Shown piece by piece: positions 17,277-26,128 of a DNA stretch of 64,000 bases. The notes below the pieces were generated by a model that saw nothing but the letters and a program-made list of their open reading frames with translations, made no database searches and was not told where the DNA came from. The DNA comes from an uncultured Alphaproteobacteria bacterium (GTDB lineage Bacteria; Pseudomonadota; Alphaproteobacteria; RF32; CAG-239), in assembly GCA_944393215.1 (NCBI GenBank), contig CALXZL010000001.1, positions 75,718-139,717 of the forward strand, written 5' to 3'. Each line of letters starts with the position of its first letter. Positions within the stretch are counted from its first letter, which is position 1. Both the position numbers and the translations under genes were made by a program.

Positions 17277-17516
17277 ATGGTATCTGTAGTAAATGATTCT
17301 TGCATCAAATGCAAATCTTGCGTAGATGTTTGTCCGGTAGATGCCTTCCACGAAGGTGAATCTCAAGTAGTTGTTAATCCGGATGTTTGCATTGACTGCG
17401 GCGTATGCATTTCTGAATGCCCGCAAGGCGCAATCTGCAATGATGCTGATGCTGACCAAAAGTGGATTGATTTCAACGCTGAAAAAGCAGCAGAATGGCC
17501 GTCAGCTAACGACTAA
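17277..17516 (+). CDS. 2[4Fe-4S] ferredoxin
   Basis: This 79-aa electron carrier has two classic cluster motifs: C9-x2-C12-x2-C15-x3-C19-P and C38-x2-C41-x2-C44-x3-C48-P. It is clostridial-type in spacing and has an acidic C-terminal tail (DADADQKWIDF) of about 25 residues. GGAG lies 10 nt before the ATG. It is a single-gene unit with its own terminator. The redox partner is not encoded nearby. Confidence 0.95.
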   Translation: MVSVVNDSCIKCKSCVDVCPVDAFHEGESQVVVNPDVCIDCGVCISECPQGAICNDADADQKWIDFNAEKAAEWPSAND

Positions 17517-17532
17517 GATAAAAAATAAAACA

Positions 17533-17562
17533 AAAACCCTGCTGCAAACGGCAGGGTTTTTT
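17533..17562 (+). terminator. Terminator after ferredoxin
   Basis: Stem AAACCCTGC/GCAGGGTTT followed by T-rich sequence, shortly after the stop. Confidence 0.92.
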
Positions 17563-17637
17563 ATTTTGCCTTGCAGAATCAAGAAAACTATATTAATAAA
17601 GTAAAGTAAGTTTAACAATTTATTCGGATTTTTCATA

Positions 17638-18660
17638 ATGATAACAAAAGCAGATAACACTTTTTATGATGTCGTCGGCATAGGCAATGCCATTGTGGAT
17701 GTTTTGGCAAAAGTCGGCGAAGGATTTTTAAGCGAAAGAAAATTGGTCAAAGGCGGTATGACATTGGTAGAAGCCAAAGAAGCCGGAAAAATTTATCAAG
17801 ATTTAATACCGGAAAGAGAAATTTGCGGCGGATCGGCAGCCAATACCGTTGCATGCTTAGCCTCATTAGGCGGTTCTCCGGCATTTATCGGCAAAGTTCA
17901 TGATGATGAATTGGGACAACTATTTAAAAGAGATATTGGCGCCGCCGGTGTCGATTTTGATACCCCTTCCTTAAATGAAGGTCCCATGACCGGACGCAGT
18001 ATCGTGTTGGTTACGCCCGATGCCGAAAGAAGCATGTTTACCTACCTCGGAGCAGCAAAAAAATTATCTGCAACCGACATAGATGAAAACATTATCAAGG
18101 CGGCAAAAATCATATATTTAGAGGGCTATTTATGGGACACGTTCAGCGCGCAAAGAGCCATGCTCAAAGCCTGCAAACTGGCGCATAAGCACGGACGTAA
18201 AGTAGCTTTCAGCTTATCAGATTGCTCCTGCATAGATCGCCACCGCAGAGAATTCAGAAAAATTGTAGAAAAATACGTTGATATCTTGTTCTGCAACGAA
18301 GAAGAAATCAAAGATTTGTTTGAAGAAGAAGATTTTTACAAAACCTTAAAGCTGATAAAACCTTATGTTGAAATTGCAGCGGTAACAAGAAGTGATAAAG
18401 GTTCGGTTGTGGTCAACGGCAGAACCCAAACCTTTGTCGAAGCAGAAAAAGTTGCCGATGTGGTAGATACAACCGGAGCCGGAGATTCCTATGCCGCCGG
18501 ATTTTTATATGGCATTATTAACGGGCGTTCCTTAGGCACCTGTGCCACCATCGGCGGAATAGCCGCCTCGGAAGTCATCTCACATTACGGAGCGCGTCCG
18601 GAAGTTTCCTTAAGAGGCTTTGTCAGAAAGAAACTGATAGAATACGGAATCAGAGCTTAA
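17638..18660 (+). CDS. PfkB-family sugar/nucleoside kinase (adenosine kinase-like)
   Basis: This 340-aa ribokinase-fold enzyme phosphorylates a sugar or nucleoside with ATP. It starts with the substrate-binding GIGNAIVDV, has GGSAANTVACLASLGG near 61-76, and carries the family signature DTTGAGDSYAAG, including the anion-hole GAGD and catalytic aspartate, near 282-293. Alphaproteobacterial proteins of this size are usually annotated as adenosine kinase. It stands alone between terminators. The exact substrate is not clear from sequence. Confidence 0.88.
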   Translation: MITKADNTFYDVVGIGNAIVDVLAKVGEGFLSERKLVKGGMTLVEAKEAGKIYQDLIPEREICGGSAANTVACLASLGGSPAFIGKVHDDELGQLFKRDIGAAGVDFDTPSLNEGPMTGRSIVLVTPDAERSMFTYLGAAKKLSATDIDENIIKAAKIIYLEGYLWDTFSAQRAMLKACKLAHKHGRKVAFSLSDCSCIDRHRREFRKIVEKYVDILFCNEEEIKDLFEEEDFYKTLKLIKPYVEIAAVTRSDKGSVVVNGRTQTFVEAEKVADVVDTTGAGDSYAAGFLYGIINGRSLGTCATIGGIAASEVISHYGARPEVSLRGFVRKKLIEYGIRA

Positions 18661-18663
18661 TAA

Positions 18664-18699
18664 AAAAACGGGACTTTTAATCATAAAAGTTCCGTTTTT
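18664..18699 (+). terminator. Terminator after the PfkB gene
   Basis: Stem with AAAACGG/CCGTTTT outer pairs and ACTTTT/AAAAGT inner pairs, ending in a T-run. Confidence 0.85.
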
Positions 18700-18989
18700 C
18701 ATAACGAGACAGAATAATTTTTAAAGAGACTCCACAAAATAAGAAGTAATCTCTCCTCAAAAAAGGGAGTCAACCAAGAAATAGCCACGGCGCAAGCATA
18801 ACCATCAAAGCTGTGAAACCAGTCAGGATTAATCACCGTAAAGAAAACACTGGCTAAGCCCATAAAAATATAACCGAGTCCTCGTAGAAACGACCATGAT
18901 TTTATTGAAAATTTTTGCTTTTGCTGCAAAAAGTTCAACAACACCATAATTAATCCGACAAAAAACAAAATTTTAAAAACTTGTACCAT
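18699..18989 (-). CDS. Small predicted membrane protein
   Basis: This 96-aa protein (from the ATG at 18989) has hydrophobic segments near 4-18, around 40-52, and near the C-terminus. I recognise no family. Neither this ATG nor the upstream in-frame TTG at 19064 has a convincing ribosome binding site, so the start is uncertain. It lies head-to-head with typA and ends at the terminator of the PfkB gene. Confidence 0.5.
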   Translation of the reverse strand: MVQVFKILFFVGLIMVLLNFLQQKQKFSIKSWSFLRGLGYIFMGLASVFFTVINPDWFHSFDGYACAVAISWLTPFFEERLLLILWSLFKNYSVSL

Positions 18990-19106
18990 AAAGCAAAAAT
19001 TTAAGATAATACAACAAAATAAAACAATATAATTTCTTGATGAGAATATGTTGTCACAAAGCAATTAACGGAAGATTAAAAAAACAAAAAAAATCGCACT
19101 AATATC

Positions 19107-19134
19107 TTGTATTTTAAATTTAAGTTGGTATTTT
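19107..19134 (+). promoter_or_regulatory. Candidate typA promoter
   Basis: TTGTAT (19107-19112) and TATTTT (19129-19134), 16 bp apart, about 68 bp before the start codon. Confidence 0.45.
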
Positions 19135-19201
19135 AGGGTTGAATTTTATGCAAAAGGCAAAAAACAATAAAAAAGAAAGCCTTTAGAGAGGAAATAAATA
19201 C

Positions 19202-21025
19202 ATGAATTTAAGAAACATAGCCATAATTGCCCACGTTGACCACGGCAAAACCACAATGGTTGACGGACTTTTAAAGCAAAGCGGTACATTTCGTGACAAT
19301 CAAAAAGTAGAAACTTGTGTCATGGACAGTAACGATTTGGAACGCGAAAGAGGCATTACCATTTTATCAAAATGCACCTCTGTTAACTGGCATGGCACCC
19401 ATATCAATATTGTTGACACCCCCGGACACGCAGATTTCGGTGGAGAAGTAGAGCGCATTTTATCCATGGTAGACGGTGTTGTCTTGCTGGTAGATGCCTC
19501 GGAAGGTCCGATGCCGCAAACCAAATTTGTAACCGGAAAAGCTTTGAAACTCGGTTTAAAACCGATTGTTGTTATCAACAAAGCTGATAAAGCTGACGCC
19601 CGTGTTGATGAAGTTTTAGATGAAGTTTTTGATTTATTTGTTAGCTTAAATGCCAACGATGAACAGCTTGACTTCCCTGTTTTGTATGCATCCGGACGCA
19701 ACGGCTGGGCTGTTAAAGATATGAACGATGAGAAAAAAGACTTAACCCCCTTGTTTGAACTTATCTGTTCTTATGTTCCGGAACCAAATTGTGAACCTGA
19801 TAAACCATTTTCTATGTTGGCAACCACATTGGAAGCAGACAAATTTGTTGGTCGTTTGCTTACCGGTAAAGTACAGTCCGGTAGTTTAAAAGTTAATGAC
19901 ACGGTAAAAGTTTTAAACGCTGAAGATAAAGAAGTTGAACGTGTAAGAATAAGCAAAATTTTGGCATACCGTGGCTTAACCAGAGAGTCCTTGGAAGAAG
20001 CACATGCCGGTGATATCATCGCTGTTGCCGGTGTTGTCAAAGGCACGGTTGCCGACACCATTTGTGCTTTTGAGGTTGAAAAGCACATACCGGCACAACC
20101 GATTGATCCGCCGACATTAGCCATGACCTTTTCCATTAACGATTCTCCTTTAGCCGGTCGTGAAGGAGACAAAGTCACCTCGCGTATGATTTGGGATAGA
20201 CTGTGCAAAGAAGCCGAAGGCAATATTGCTTTGAAAATTTCACGTACCGATTCGACCGATTCTTTTGAAGTTGCCGGTCGCGGTGAATTGCAATTAGGCG
20301 TTTTGATTGAGACCATGCGCCGCGAAGGTTTTGAGTTGTCCATTTCTCGTCCGCGCGTATTGATGCACAAAGATGAAAACGGCAATTTGTTAGAGCCGAT
20401 AGAAGAAGTTGTTGTTGACGTAGATGAAGAATTTTCTGGTACTGTTGTTGAAAAATTAGGTTCTCGCCGTGCCGAAATGACAGATATGATTCCTTCTCAA
20501 ATCGGTAATAAGGTTCGTTTGATTTTCAACGCGCCTTCGCGTGGTTTGATCGGTTATCACTCCGAATTTTTAACCGACACCAGAGGTACCGGTGTTATGA
20601 ACCGCAGTTTCAAAGATTATGAGCCCTACAAAGGCGAAATTGAAGGTCGCCGTTGCGGTGTTCTGATTTCATCCGAAGCCGGAACCGCCGTTGCCTATTC
20701 TTTATGGAAATTGCAAGACCGCGGTCCGATGTTTATTGAGCACAACTCTCCGGTTTACGTTGGTATGATAATAGGCGAACACACCAAGCCCAACGATTTG
20801 GAAGTCAATCCGACCAAGTCTAAACAATTAACCAACATTCGTGCTGCCGGTAAAGATGAAGCCATTGATTTGATTCCGCCAAGAAAAATGACCTTGGAAC
20901 AAGGCTTGTCATACATCCAAGCAGATGAATTATTGGAAGTAACTCCCAAGAGCTTGCGCTTAAGAAAGCGCATTTTGGATCCGTTACAACGCAAACGTCA
21001 AAAACCGGATGTTGCCGAACAATAA
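19202..21025 (+). CDS. typA: Ribosome-associated GTPase TypA/BipA
   Basis: This 607-aa translational GTPase acts on the ribosome during stress and in 50S assembly. The G1 motif is AHVDHGKTT near 10-18, G3 DTPGHADF, and G4 NKAD. EF-G-like domains and the BipA-specific C-terminal domain follow. AGAGAGGAAATAAATAC precedes the ATG. The length is typical. Confidence 0.98.
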   Translation: MNLRNIAIIAHVDHGKTTMVDGLLKQSGTFRDNQKVETCVMDSNDLERERGITILSKCTSVNWHGTHINIVDTPGHADFGGEVERILSMVDGVVLLVDASEGPMPQTKFVTGKALKLGLKPIVVINKADKADARVDEVLDEVFDLFVSLNANDEQLDFPVLYASGRNGWAVKDMNDEKKDLTPLFELICSYVPEPNCEPDKPFSMLATTLEADKFVGRLLTGKVQSGSLKVNDTVKVLNAEDKEVERVRISKILAYRGLTRESLEEAHAGDIIAVAGVVKGTVADTICAFEVEKHIPAQPIDPPTLAMTFSINDSPLAGREGDKVTSRMIWDRLCKEAEGNIALKISRTDSTDSFEVAGRGELQLGVLIETMRREGFELSISRPRVLMHKDENGNLLEPIEEVVVDVDEEFSGTVVEKLGSRRAEMTDMIPSQIGNKVRLIFNAPSRGLIGYHSEFLTDTRGTGVMNRSFKDYEPYKGEIEGRRCGVLISSEAGTAVAYSLWKLQDRGPMFIEHNSPVYVGMIIGEHTKPNDLEVNPTKSKQLTNIRAAGKDEAIDLIPPRKMTLEQGLSYIQADELLEVTPKSLRLRKRILDPLQRKRQKPDVAEQ

Positions 21026-21033
21026 GGAAATCA

Positions 21034-21064
21034 AAAAAGGTCGGAAAATTCCGACCTTTTTTTT
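21034..21064 (+). terminator. Terminator after typA (bidirectional)
   Basis: Stem AAAAAGGTCGG/CCGACCTTTTT with a 6-nt loop. It also overlaps the 3' end of the convergent 408-aa gene. Confidence 0.92.
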
Positions 21065-22289
21065 AATCCAAACTTACAAAATTGACATTATCGGCAAAAC
21101 TCTGTCTATGAGGTTTTCTTGCCCACCAATAATATCTTAGAATAATGGTCAAACCTTTTATTCTGGCAAGTTGGAAACTCCAAAAATTATAGGCGAAACC
21201 TCCGGTCAAACAAAAAACCGAAAGATTTTGAGGCTTTTTTGCGATGCTGTTTCCAATTACACCCTCCAAAACACACATTGCAATTCTTTGCATTTTAAAA
21301 GCAGCTTTACTCATGTTCGGATAAGGGCAAAAACCCAAAAAATCATGTTCTGAAATATAAGATTTTCTAGCCTTGGCACTTTGATGATGCAAATTCTCAT
21401 ACCAAACCTGCGGATCAACAGCTCTCAAAACACGAGGATTTCCTTCAACGCCGTTTTTGGAATATTGAGCACAATAAAAAGCCCTGCCCAATTTCCCCGA
21501 TAAATAACTCAAAGCAAAATCTTTCACAAACATATTCCGATGAACATAACGGACAAACCCATTTCCGTGTTGAATAGATAAATCGGAAGCAGAAGAAAAA
21601 GAAATAAATTTTGTCTGAGAATAACCCAATGGACAATTGGGAGAATAAGCCAAAACCGTAATACTTTTAAGCAAACGTTTTTTCTGACGACGAGAATATA
21701 CACCCTTCATAAACAAAAGAGGCAAATGTTCTTCCATTTTCATCCATGTATAAGCGCCATGACAATAAGTTATCACAACTAACTTTTGCATTCGCTTTAA
21801 GGCTTCATTAAAGGGAAGCAACTTATTTTTTTCATCAAAAAGTCTTGGAAAAATCAACTGCTCATACAAATTATCGGCATAACTTGGGATGGCATATTCA
21901 CAAACTTCAACCTGACTGAAATTTTGCATCAAATGAGAATAGGAACCATAATCTTTATAATACAAATAAAGGAGTCTCCGCGCCATATTGGGGTTAAAAT
22001 ATTTTCCCAAATGGCAAACAGCTGAGCAAACTTGCACATCTTTGGGCTCAAAGTGACAAATATTGAAAACAAAATCATCAATTTTTTTCAAAAGACCATT
22101 ACTCAGACGAAGCACATTTTTTTCATCAGCAGTTCCGGGAAGAAAAACTATTGTTGTTTTGTTAAAATCAAGTTCGCATAATTTAATTCCGTAAGGACAC
22201 TCTTGAGAATGTTCACATTTTTCAATCAGAAAAGCAAAACTTTGATCTGTTTCTTGTTTTTTTAATTCAAAATAATCTTCTACCTTCAT
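21063..22289 (-). CDS. Protein of unknown function (408 aa)
   Basis: No family recognised. The protein is soluble, rich in aromatic residues and cysteine, and has no signal peptide. A segment VVITYCHGAYTWMKMEE near 171-187, together with an early FLPGTADE, is loosely like the strand-nucleophile region of alpha/beta hydrolases. The nucleophile position is not convincing, so this is only a hint. The C-terminal part ends in a basic, aromatic stretch (LRYYWWARKPHRQSF). It is single-gene, with its end overlapping the typA terminator. Confidence 0.7.
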   Translation of the reverse strand: MKVEDYFELKKQETDQSFAFLIEKCEHSQECPYGIKLCELDFNKTTIVFLPGTADEKNVLRLSNGLLKKIDDFVFNICHFEPKDVQVCSAVCHLGKYFNPNMARRLLYLYYKDYGSYSHLMQNFSQVEVCEYAIPSYADNLYEQLIFPRLFDEKNKLLPFNEALKRMQKLVVITYCHGAYTWMKMEEHLPLLFMKGVYSRRQKKRLLKSITVLAYSPNCPLGYSQTKFISFSSASDLSIQHGNGFVRYVHRNMFVKDFALSYLSGKLGRAFYCAQYSKNGVEGNPRVLRAVDPQVWYENLHHQSAKARKSYISEHDFLGFCPYPNMSKAAFKMQRIAMCVLEGVIGNSIAKKPQNLSVFCLTGGFAYNFWSFQLARIKGLTIILRYYWWARKPHRQSFADNVNFVSLD

Positions 22290-22351
22290 AATAAAATATT
22301 TAATAATGTTTATTTAGACAAAAAATATAGCTTATATTTTATAAAAAACAA

Positions 22352-22379
22352 CAAAAAAACCCTCCCGAAAGGAAGGGTT
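22352..22379 (-). terminator. Terminator after the 104-aa gene
   Basis: Stem AACCCTCCC paired with GGAAGGGTT (one mismatch), followed on the minus strand by seven T. Confidence 0.85.
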
Positions 22380-22424
22380 GAAAATTTTTTTAATTTTGAG
22401 AAGTTTTACCGAGATATCATCCGA

Positions 22425-22739
22425 TTATCTGCCGCGATTCTGATCCATTGTTTTAATAAGCTTATTCGTTTGAGGTGTTTCATACTCAAAACCATATTTA
22501 GCGGCAAAGGCATCGAGCATATTTTTTTCCCCGATGGAAAGAGCAGACATTCTGCCATTAACAAAATCTTTAATCAAATCTATTTTTTCATGTCCAGGCA
22601 TCAAATCTTTCACCCATTGAGGCAAATCACGCACAGCAGCATCATTCATGCGTTCTTGAACCCATTTAGGAAGTGCATCTGTTGAATCAACAACCTTAAT
22701 AGCTCCTTCCTTTTCAAAAAATTCTTCATATTTACTCAT
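22425..22739 (-). CDS. Small soluble protein of unknown function (104 aa)
   Basis: The start at 22739 is chosen because AGGAG lies 7 nt upstream; the longer frame to 22835 has no such signal. The protein contains two similar short segments, LPKWVQERM and LPQWVKDLMPG, which suggest a small internal repeat, then a helical C-terminus. No known domain. It has its own terminator and lies divergent to murJ. Confidence 0.7.
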   Translation of the reverse strand: MSKYEEFFEKEGAIKVVDSTDALPKWVQERMNDAAVRDLPQWVKDLMPGHEKIDLIKDFVNGRMSALSIGEKNMLDAFAAKYGFEYETPQTNKLIKTMDQNRGR

Positions 22740-22935
22740 AAAACTTCTCCTGAAATCATTCCTCTTTTTGTCTATTATCGCAATATTATATTTGTTTGTC
22801 AATAATAAACTGTCCAAAAAGGGATAAAAAAACAAATCTTCGTTTTATAAATCAAGAAAAAATCTCGCATTAACGATATTTATACAATAGAATACTTAAA
22901 ATTCAATAAATAAAGAAGGCAAGGTTGATAAAAAT

Positions 22936-24519
22936 ATGTCCTTATTCAAATCCATAGCCACATTTGGCAGCTTTACGTTACTGAGTCGGATAACCGGATT
23001 CATAAGAGATATGGTTCTGGCACGTTTTTTAGGTGCCGGCATGATAGCGGACGCTTTTTTTGTGGCATTTAAATTACCGAACTTATTTCGGAGTCTTTTT
23101 GCCGAAGGTGCCTTCACATCAGCATTTGTTCCGATGGTATCGCAAAAACTGGCAGGAGAAGGCAAGGAAAGTGCCATAAAATTCGCCTCGCAAGCCATTT
23201 CGGTTTTAGCCGTTATATTAACCGTATTTGTCTTAATAATGGAATTAGGGATGCCGTTAATTGTCCGTCTGATGGCGCCCGGATTTTCGGATAATCCCGA
23301 AAATTTTGAATTAGCCGTCAGTTTATCACGCATAACCTTCCCCTTTTTATTGTTTATATCCATTGTTTCTTTTCAATCGGGAATATTAAACTCACTCGGA
23401 AAATTTGCCGCACCGGCGTCAGCCCCGGTAATATTAAATTTAATGATGACCGGAGCCGTATTCATCTTTGTTCCGTTCGGATTAACACCGGCACACGGCA
23501 TAGCTTTCAGTGTCACATTTGCCGGATTCATAGAAATTATTTGGCTGGCATATTTTCTGCACTTACAAAAAGTCTACATCAAACCGCAAAGCAATATCCG
23601 AACAATCATAAAAGAGCCCGAAATAAAAACCTTATTCAAACGCATTACCCCCGGAATATTAGGAGCCGGAATATATCAAATAAATATGGTTGTAGATACC
23701 ATAATTGTTTCTTTGGTAGGCGCCGGAGCCATCAGTTGGTTATATTATGCCAATCGGTTACAACAACTGCCTCTCGGCGTTGTGGGCGCGGCAATCAGCG
23801 TAGCGGTATTACCTATATTATCCAAACATTTAAAAGAAAACCGCCGGGAAGAAGCTGAAAGGACACAAAACAAAGCTTGTGAATACGGAGCGCTTTTATC
23901 GATTCCTTCTGCCGTTGCCTTAATTTTTTTAAGCACGCCGATAGTCAATATTCTTTTTCAGCACGGCAAATTCGGTACTTTAGAAACAGAAATGACTTCT
24001 ATGGCAGTCATTGCCTATTCTTTTGGTTTGCCGGCATATGTTTTGGTTAAAGCACTAACGCCTAACTTTTTTGCCCGAGGAGACACCAAGACACCGGTCA
24101 AATACAGCATTATAGTCTTTTTTGCCAATTTAATTTTTTCAGTCACATTAATGCCATTTTTCGGACATGTCGGTGTTGCCTCCGCCACTTCGATAGCTGC
24201 CTATGTTTCCTTATATCAATATCTCCATGGTCTAAAGAAAAGAAACTACTGGCAAATAGATAAAAAACTGACTAAACAAATAGTAAAAATCACCATAAGT
24301 TCATTGATAATGGGCGGAATATTATTTGCCGCAGAGCTCGGATTAAATCATATTTACGGAAATTGGTTAATGCAGGAATATTGGTTCAAGATATTGATTC
24401 TTGTGGGTTTATGCGCTTTAGGTGTTGCAAGTTTTGCAATAGCCGCTAAACTAACCGGAGCATTGGATATTAATGAAATAATGGCGCTGTTCTTAAAAAA
24501 GAAGAAAAAAAATGTCTAA
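22936..24519 (+). CDS. murJ: Lipid II flippase MurJ
   Basis: This 527-aa integral membrane protein of the MOP superfamily flips lipid II to the periplasm for peptidoglycan synthesis. The N-terminus (TFGSFTLLSRITGFIRDMV) and the LPNLFRSLFAEGAF segment near 49-62 are hallmark MurJ sequence, and about 14 membrane spans can be seen. The start has an AAGG-containing leader. It overlaps the next gene by 8 nt, so the two are probably translated together. Confidence 0.97.
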   Translation: MSLFKSIATFGSFTLLSRITGFIRDMVLARFLGAGMIADAFFVAFKLPNLFRSLFAEGAFTSAFVPMVSQKLAGEGKESAIKFASQAISVLAVILTVFVLIMELGMPLIVRLMAPGFSDNPENFELAVSLSRITFPFLLFISIVSFQSGILNSLGKFAAPASAPVILNLMMTGAVFIFVPFGLTPAHGIAFSVTFAGFIEIIWLAYFLHLQKVYIKPQSNIRTIIKEPEIKTLFKRITPGILGAGIYQINMVVDTIIVSLVGAGAISWLYYANRLQQLPLGVVGAAISVAVLPILSKHLKENRREEAERTQNKACEYGALLSIPSAVALIFLSTPIVNILFQHGKFGTLETEMTSMAVIAYSFGLPAYVLVKALTPNFFARGDTKTPVKYSIIVFFANLIFSVTLMPFFGHVGVASATSIAAYVSLYQYLHGLKKRNYWQIDKKLTKQIVKITISSLIMGGILFAAELGLNHIYGNWLMQEYWFKILILVGLCALGVASFAIAAKLTGALDINEIMALFLKKKKKNV

Positions 24520-25552
24520 AGAAAAGATACGGCAATTCATAAAAACACAAATAAACCGATTAAAAACAATTAATTGGCAAAAGTTTCCTATTGAAAAAAT
24601 AAAAAAGATAAGCACCCAAACTTTTCATTTTTTAAGTTCATGGTGGTATGTACTTTTAGCCGGATTTGTCCTGTTCATTTGCTTATATTACCCGATTGGA
24701 GCATGGATGACTCATAACATCGACCGCAATATAAGCTATGAAATCAAGTCAAGAAACCAAAAACAATCTTCGACCATTGAAATGGCATCTTTCATCATCA
24801 ATCGGGAAGTCAACGAAAAATTATGGACGGCAAACGTTCCGTTTTTCTTTCCTTCTTACTTTTTAGACAACATGCCCAGCTTTCAACTCGGAATGATTAA
24901 TGCCACTGCGGATATAATCAATAGCTTAAGCCGCCGCATAGATTCCCCGATAGTCGATAAAAAAGAGTCTTCTTCCTTAAAAAATGCCGCCACGTTATTA
25001 AAATATGACGGCAAAATTTGGATGTTTTCTCCCGAAAATCGTTTTACACCGGTTCCCTCAGCCAACACCCAATATCGAAAAGCTCGCAAAGAGTTGATAT
25101 CTTTCAACAAATCATTAAACAATGATGAAATAATCTTTTATCGCCGCCCCGAAGATCTTGCTTTTATATTAAAAAAAATCAATATCAATTTGCAAAAATC
25201 GGTAAACATGATTGATTCTCAAATCAGAGAAGAAAACACCAGCTGGTTTGATTTTAAGGCAGATAACATATTCTACTACAATCAAGGGAAAGCCTATGCT
25301 TATTATCTGTTACTGCAAGCACTCGGGCATGATTATAAAGATACATTAATAGAAAAAAATGTATATATTCTTTGGACCAAAGAACAAAAAGCTCTGGAAG
25401 AAGCCGCTAAGATAGATTCTTTATATATAAGAAACGGAGAGCTGAACAGTTTAACCGCGCCCAACCACCTTTTATATTTAGCCTACTACATGGAAAAGGC
25501 TCAAAACATCAACAAAGATATAATATCGGCACTGAAGAAAAATAAAGGATAA
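24512..25552 (+). CDS. DUF2333-like membrane-anchored protein
   Basis: This 346-aa protein has one N-terminal membrane span near 44-65, followed by YYPIGAWMTHNID and a large periplasmic or outer-leaflet domain. The overall pattern resembles the DUF2333 family, found mainly in Proteobacteria, whose function is not established. The overlap with murJ and the position before nfuA place it in an envelope-related operon. The family call is from memory of its pattern and is tentative. Confidence 0.65.
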   Translation: MSKEKIRQFIKTQINRLKTINWQKFPIEKIKKISTQTFHFLSSWWYVLLAGFVLFICLYYPIGAWMTHNIDRNISYEIKSRNQKQSSTIEMASFIINREVNEKLWTANVPFFFPSYFLDNMPSFQLGMINATADIINSLSRRIDSPIVDKKESSSLKNAATLLKYDGKIWMFSPENRFTPVPSANTQYRKARKELISFNKSLNNDEIIFYRRPEDLAFILKKININLQKSVNMIDSQIREENTSWFDFKADNIFYYNQGKAYAYYLLLQALGHDYKDTLIEKNVYILWTKEQKALEEAAKIDSLYIRNGELNSLTAPNHLLYLAYYMEKAQNINKDIISALKKNKG

Positions 25553-25561
25553 GAACATAAA

Positions 25562-26128
25562 ATGTTGATAGAGACACAAAAAACTGCAGATAAAGAAGTC
25601 ATGAATTTTTTTCCGCCGATAAAATTACTCCAAACCGGCAGAGCCGAATTTATAGATTCCAAATCATTGCGTCGCTCCCCGTTAGCAGAAAGGCTTTTTG
25701 ATCTGGGTGGAATAAAATCAATTTTCATGACCGAAGAATTAATATCGGTAACAAAGGAAGCGGAAGCTGACTGGGAAGATTTAAAGCCGCAAATTTTAGC
25801 CGAGATAATGGAACATATAAGTCTGGGAGAAGCCACGCTGGTAAATACGGAAGAGCAAGAAGCCTCAAATGAGAATGAAGAAATAATCGGACAAATAATC
25901 GGATTGTTAAATGCACGCATCCGCCCGGCGGTAAAACAAGACGGAGGAGACATCATTTTCAAATCTTTCGAAAACGGGATAGTTTTTGTTGAAATGAAGG
26001 GAAATTGTGCCGGCTGTCCTTATGCTCTGGTAACATTAAAAGAAGGGGTAGAGAAAATATTAAAAAACTATATTCCTCAAGTTAAAGAAGTCAGAAACTT
26101 TGAAAAAACAAAAGGAGAAAAATCATAA
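25562..26128 (+). CDS. nfuA: Fe-S cluster carrier NfuA/NifU-like
   Basis: This 188-aa protein carries [4Fe-4S] clusters to apo-enzymes. The N-terminal Nfu domain (about 1-90) and the C-terminal NifU domain are both present. The latter has the cluster-binding pair C149 and C152 in CAGCPYA, preceded by RIRPAVKQDGGDI. This two-domain form is typical of Alphaproteobacteria. It lies 9 nt after the preceding gene, and its stop overlaps the start region of the next. Confidence 0.95.
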   Translation: MLIETQKTADKEVMNFFPPIKLLQTGRAEFIDSKSLRRSPLAERLFDLGGIKSIFMTEELISVTKEAEADWEDLKPQILAEIMEHISLGEATLVNTEEQEASNENEEIIGQIIGLLNARIRPAVKQDGGDIIFKSFENGIVFVEMKGNCAGCPYALVTLKEGVEKILKNYIPQVKEVRNFEKTKGEKS

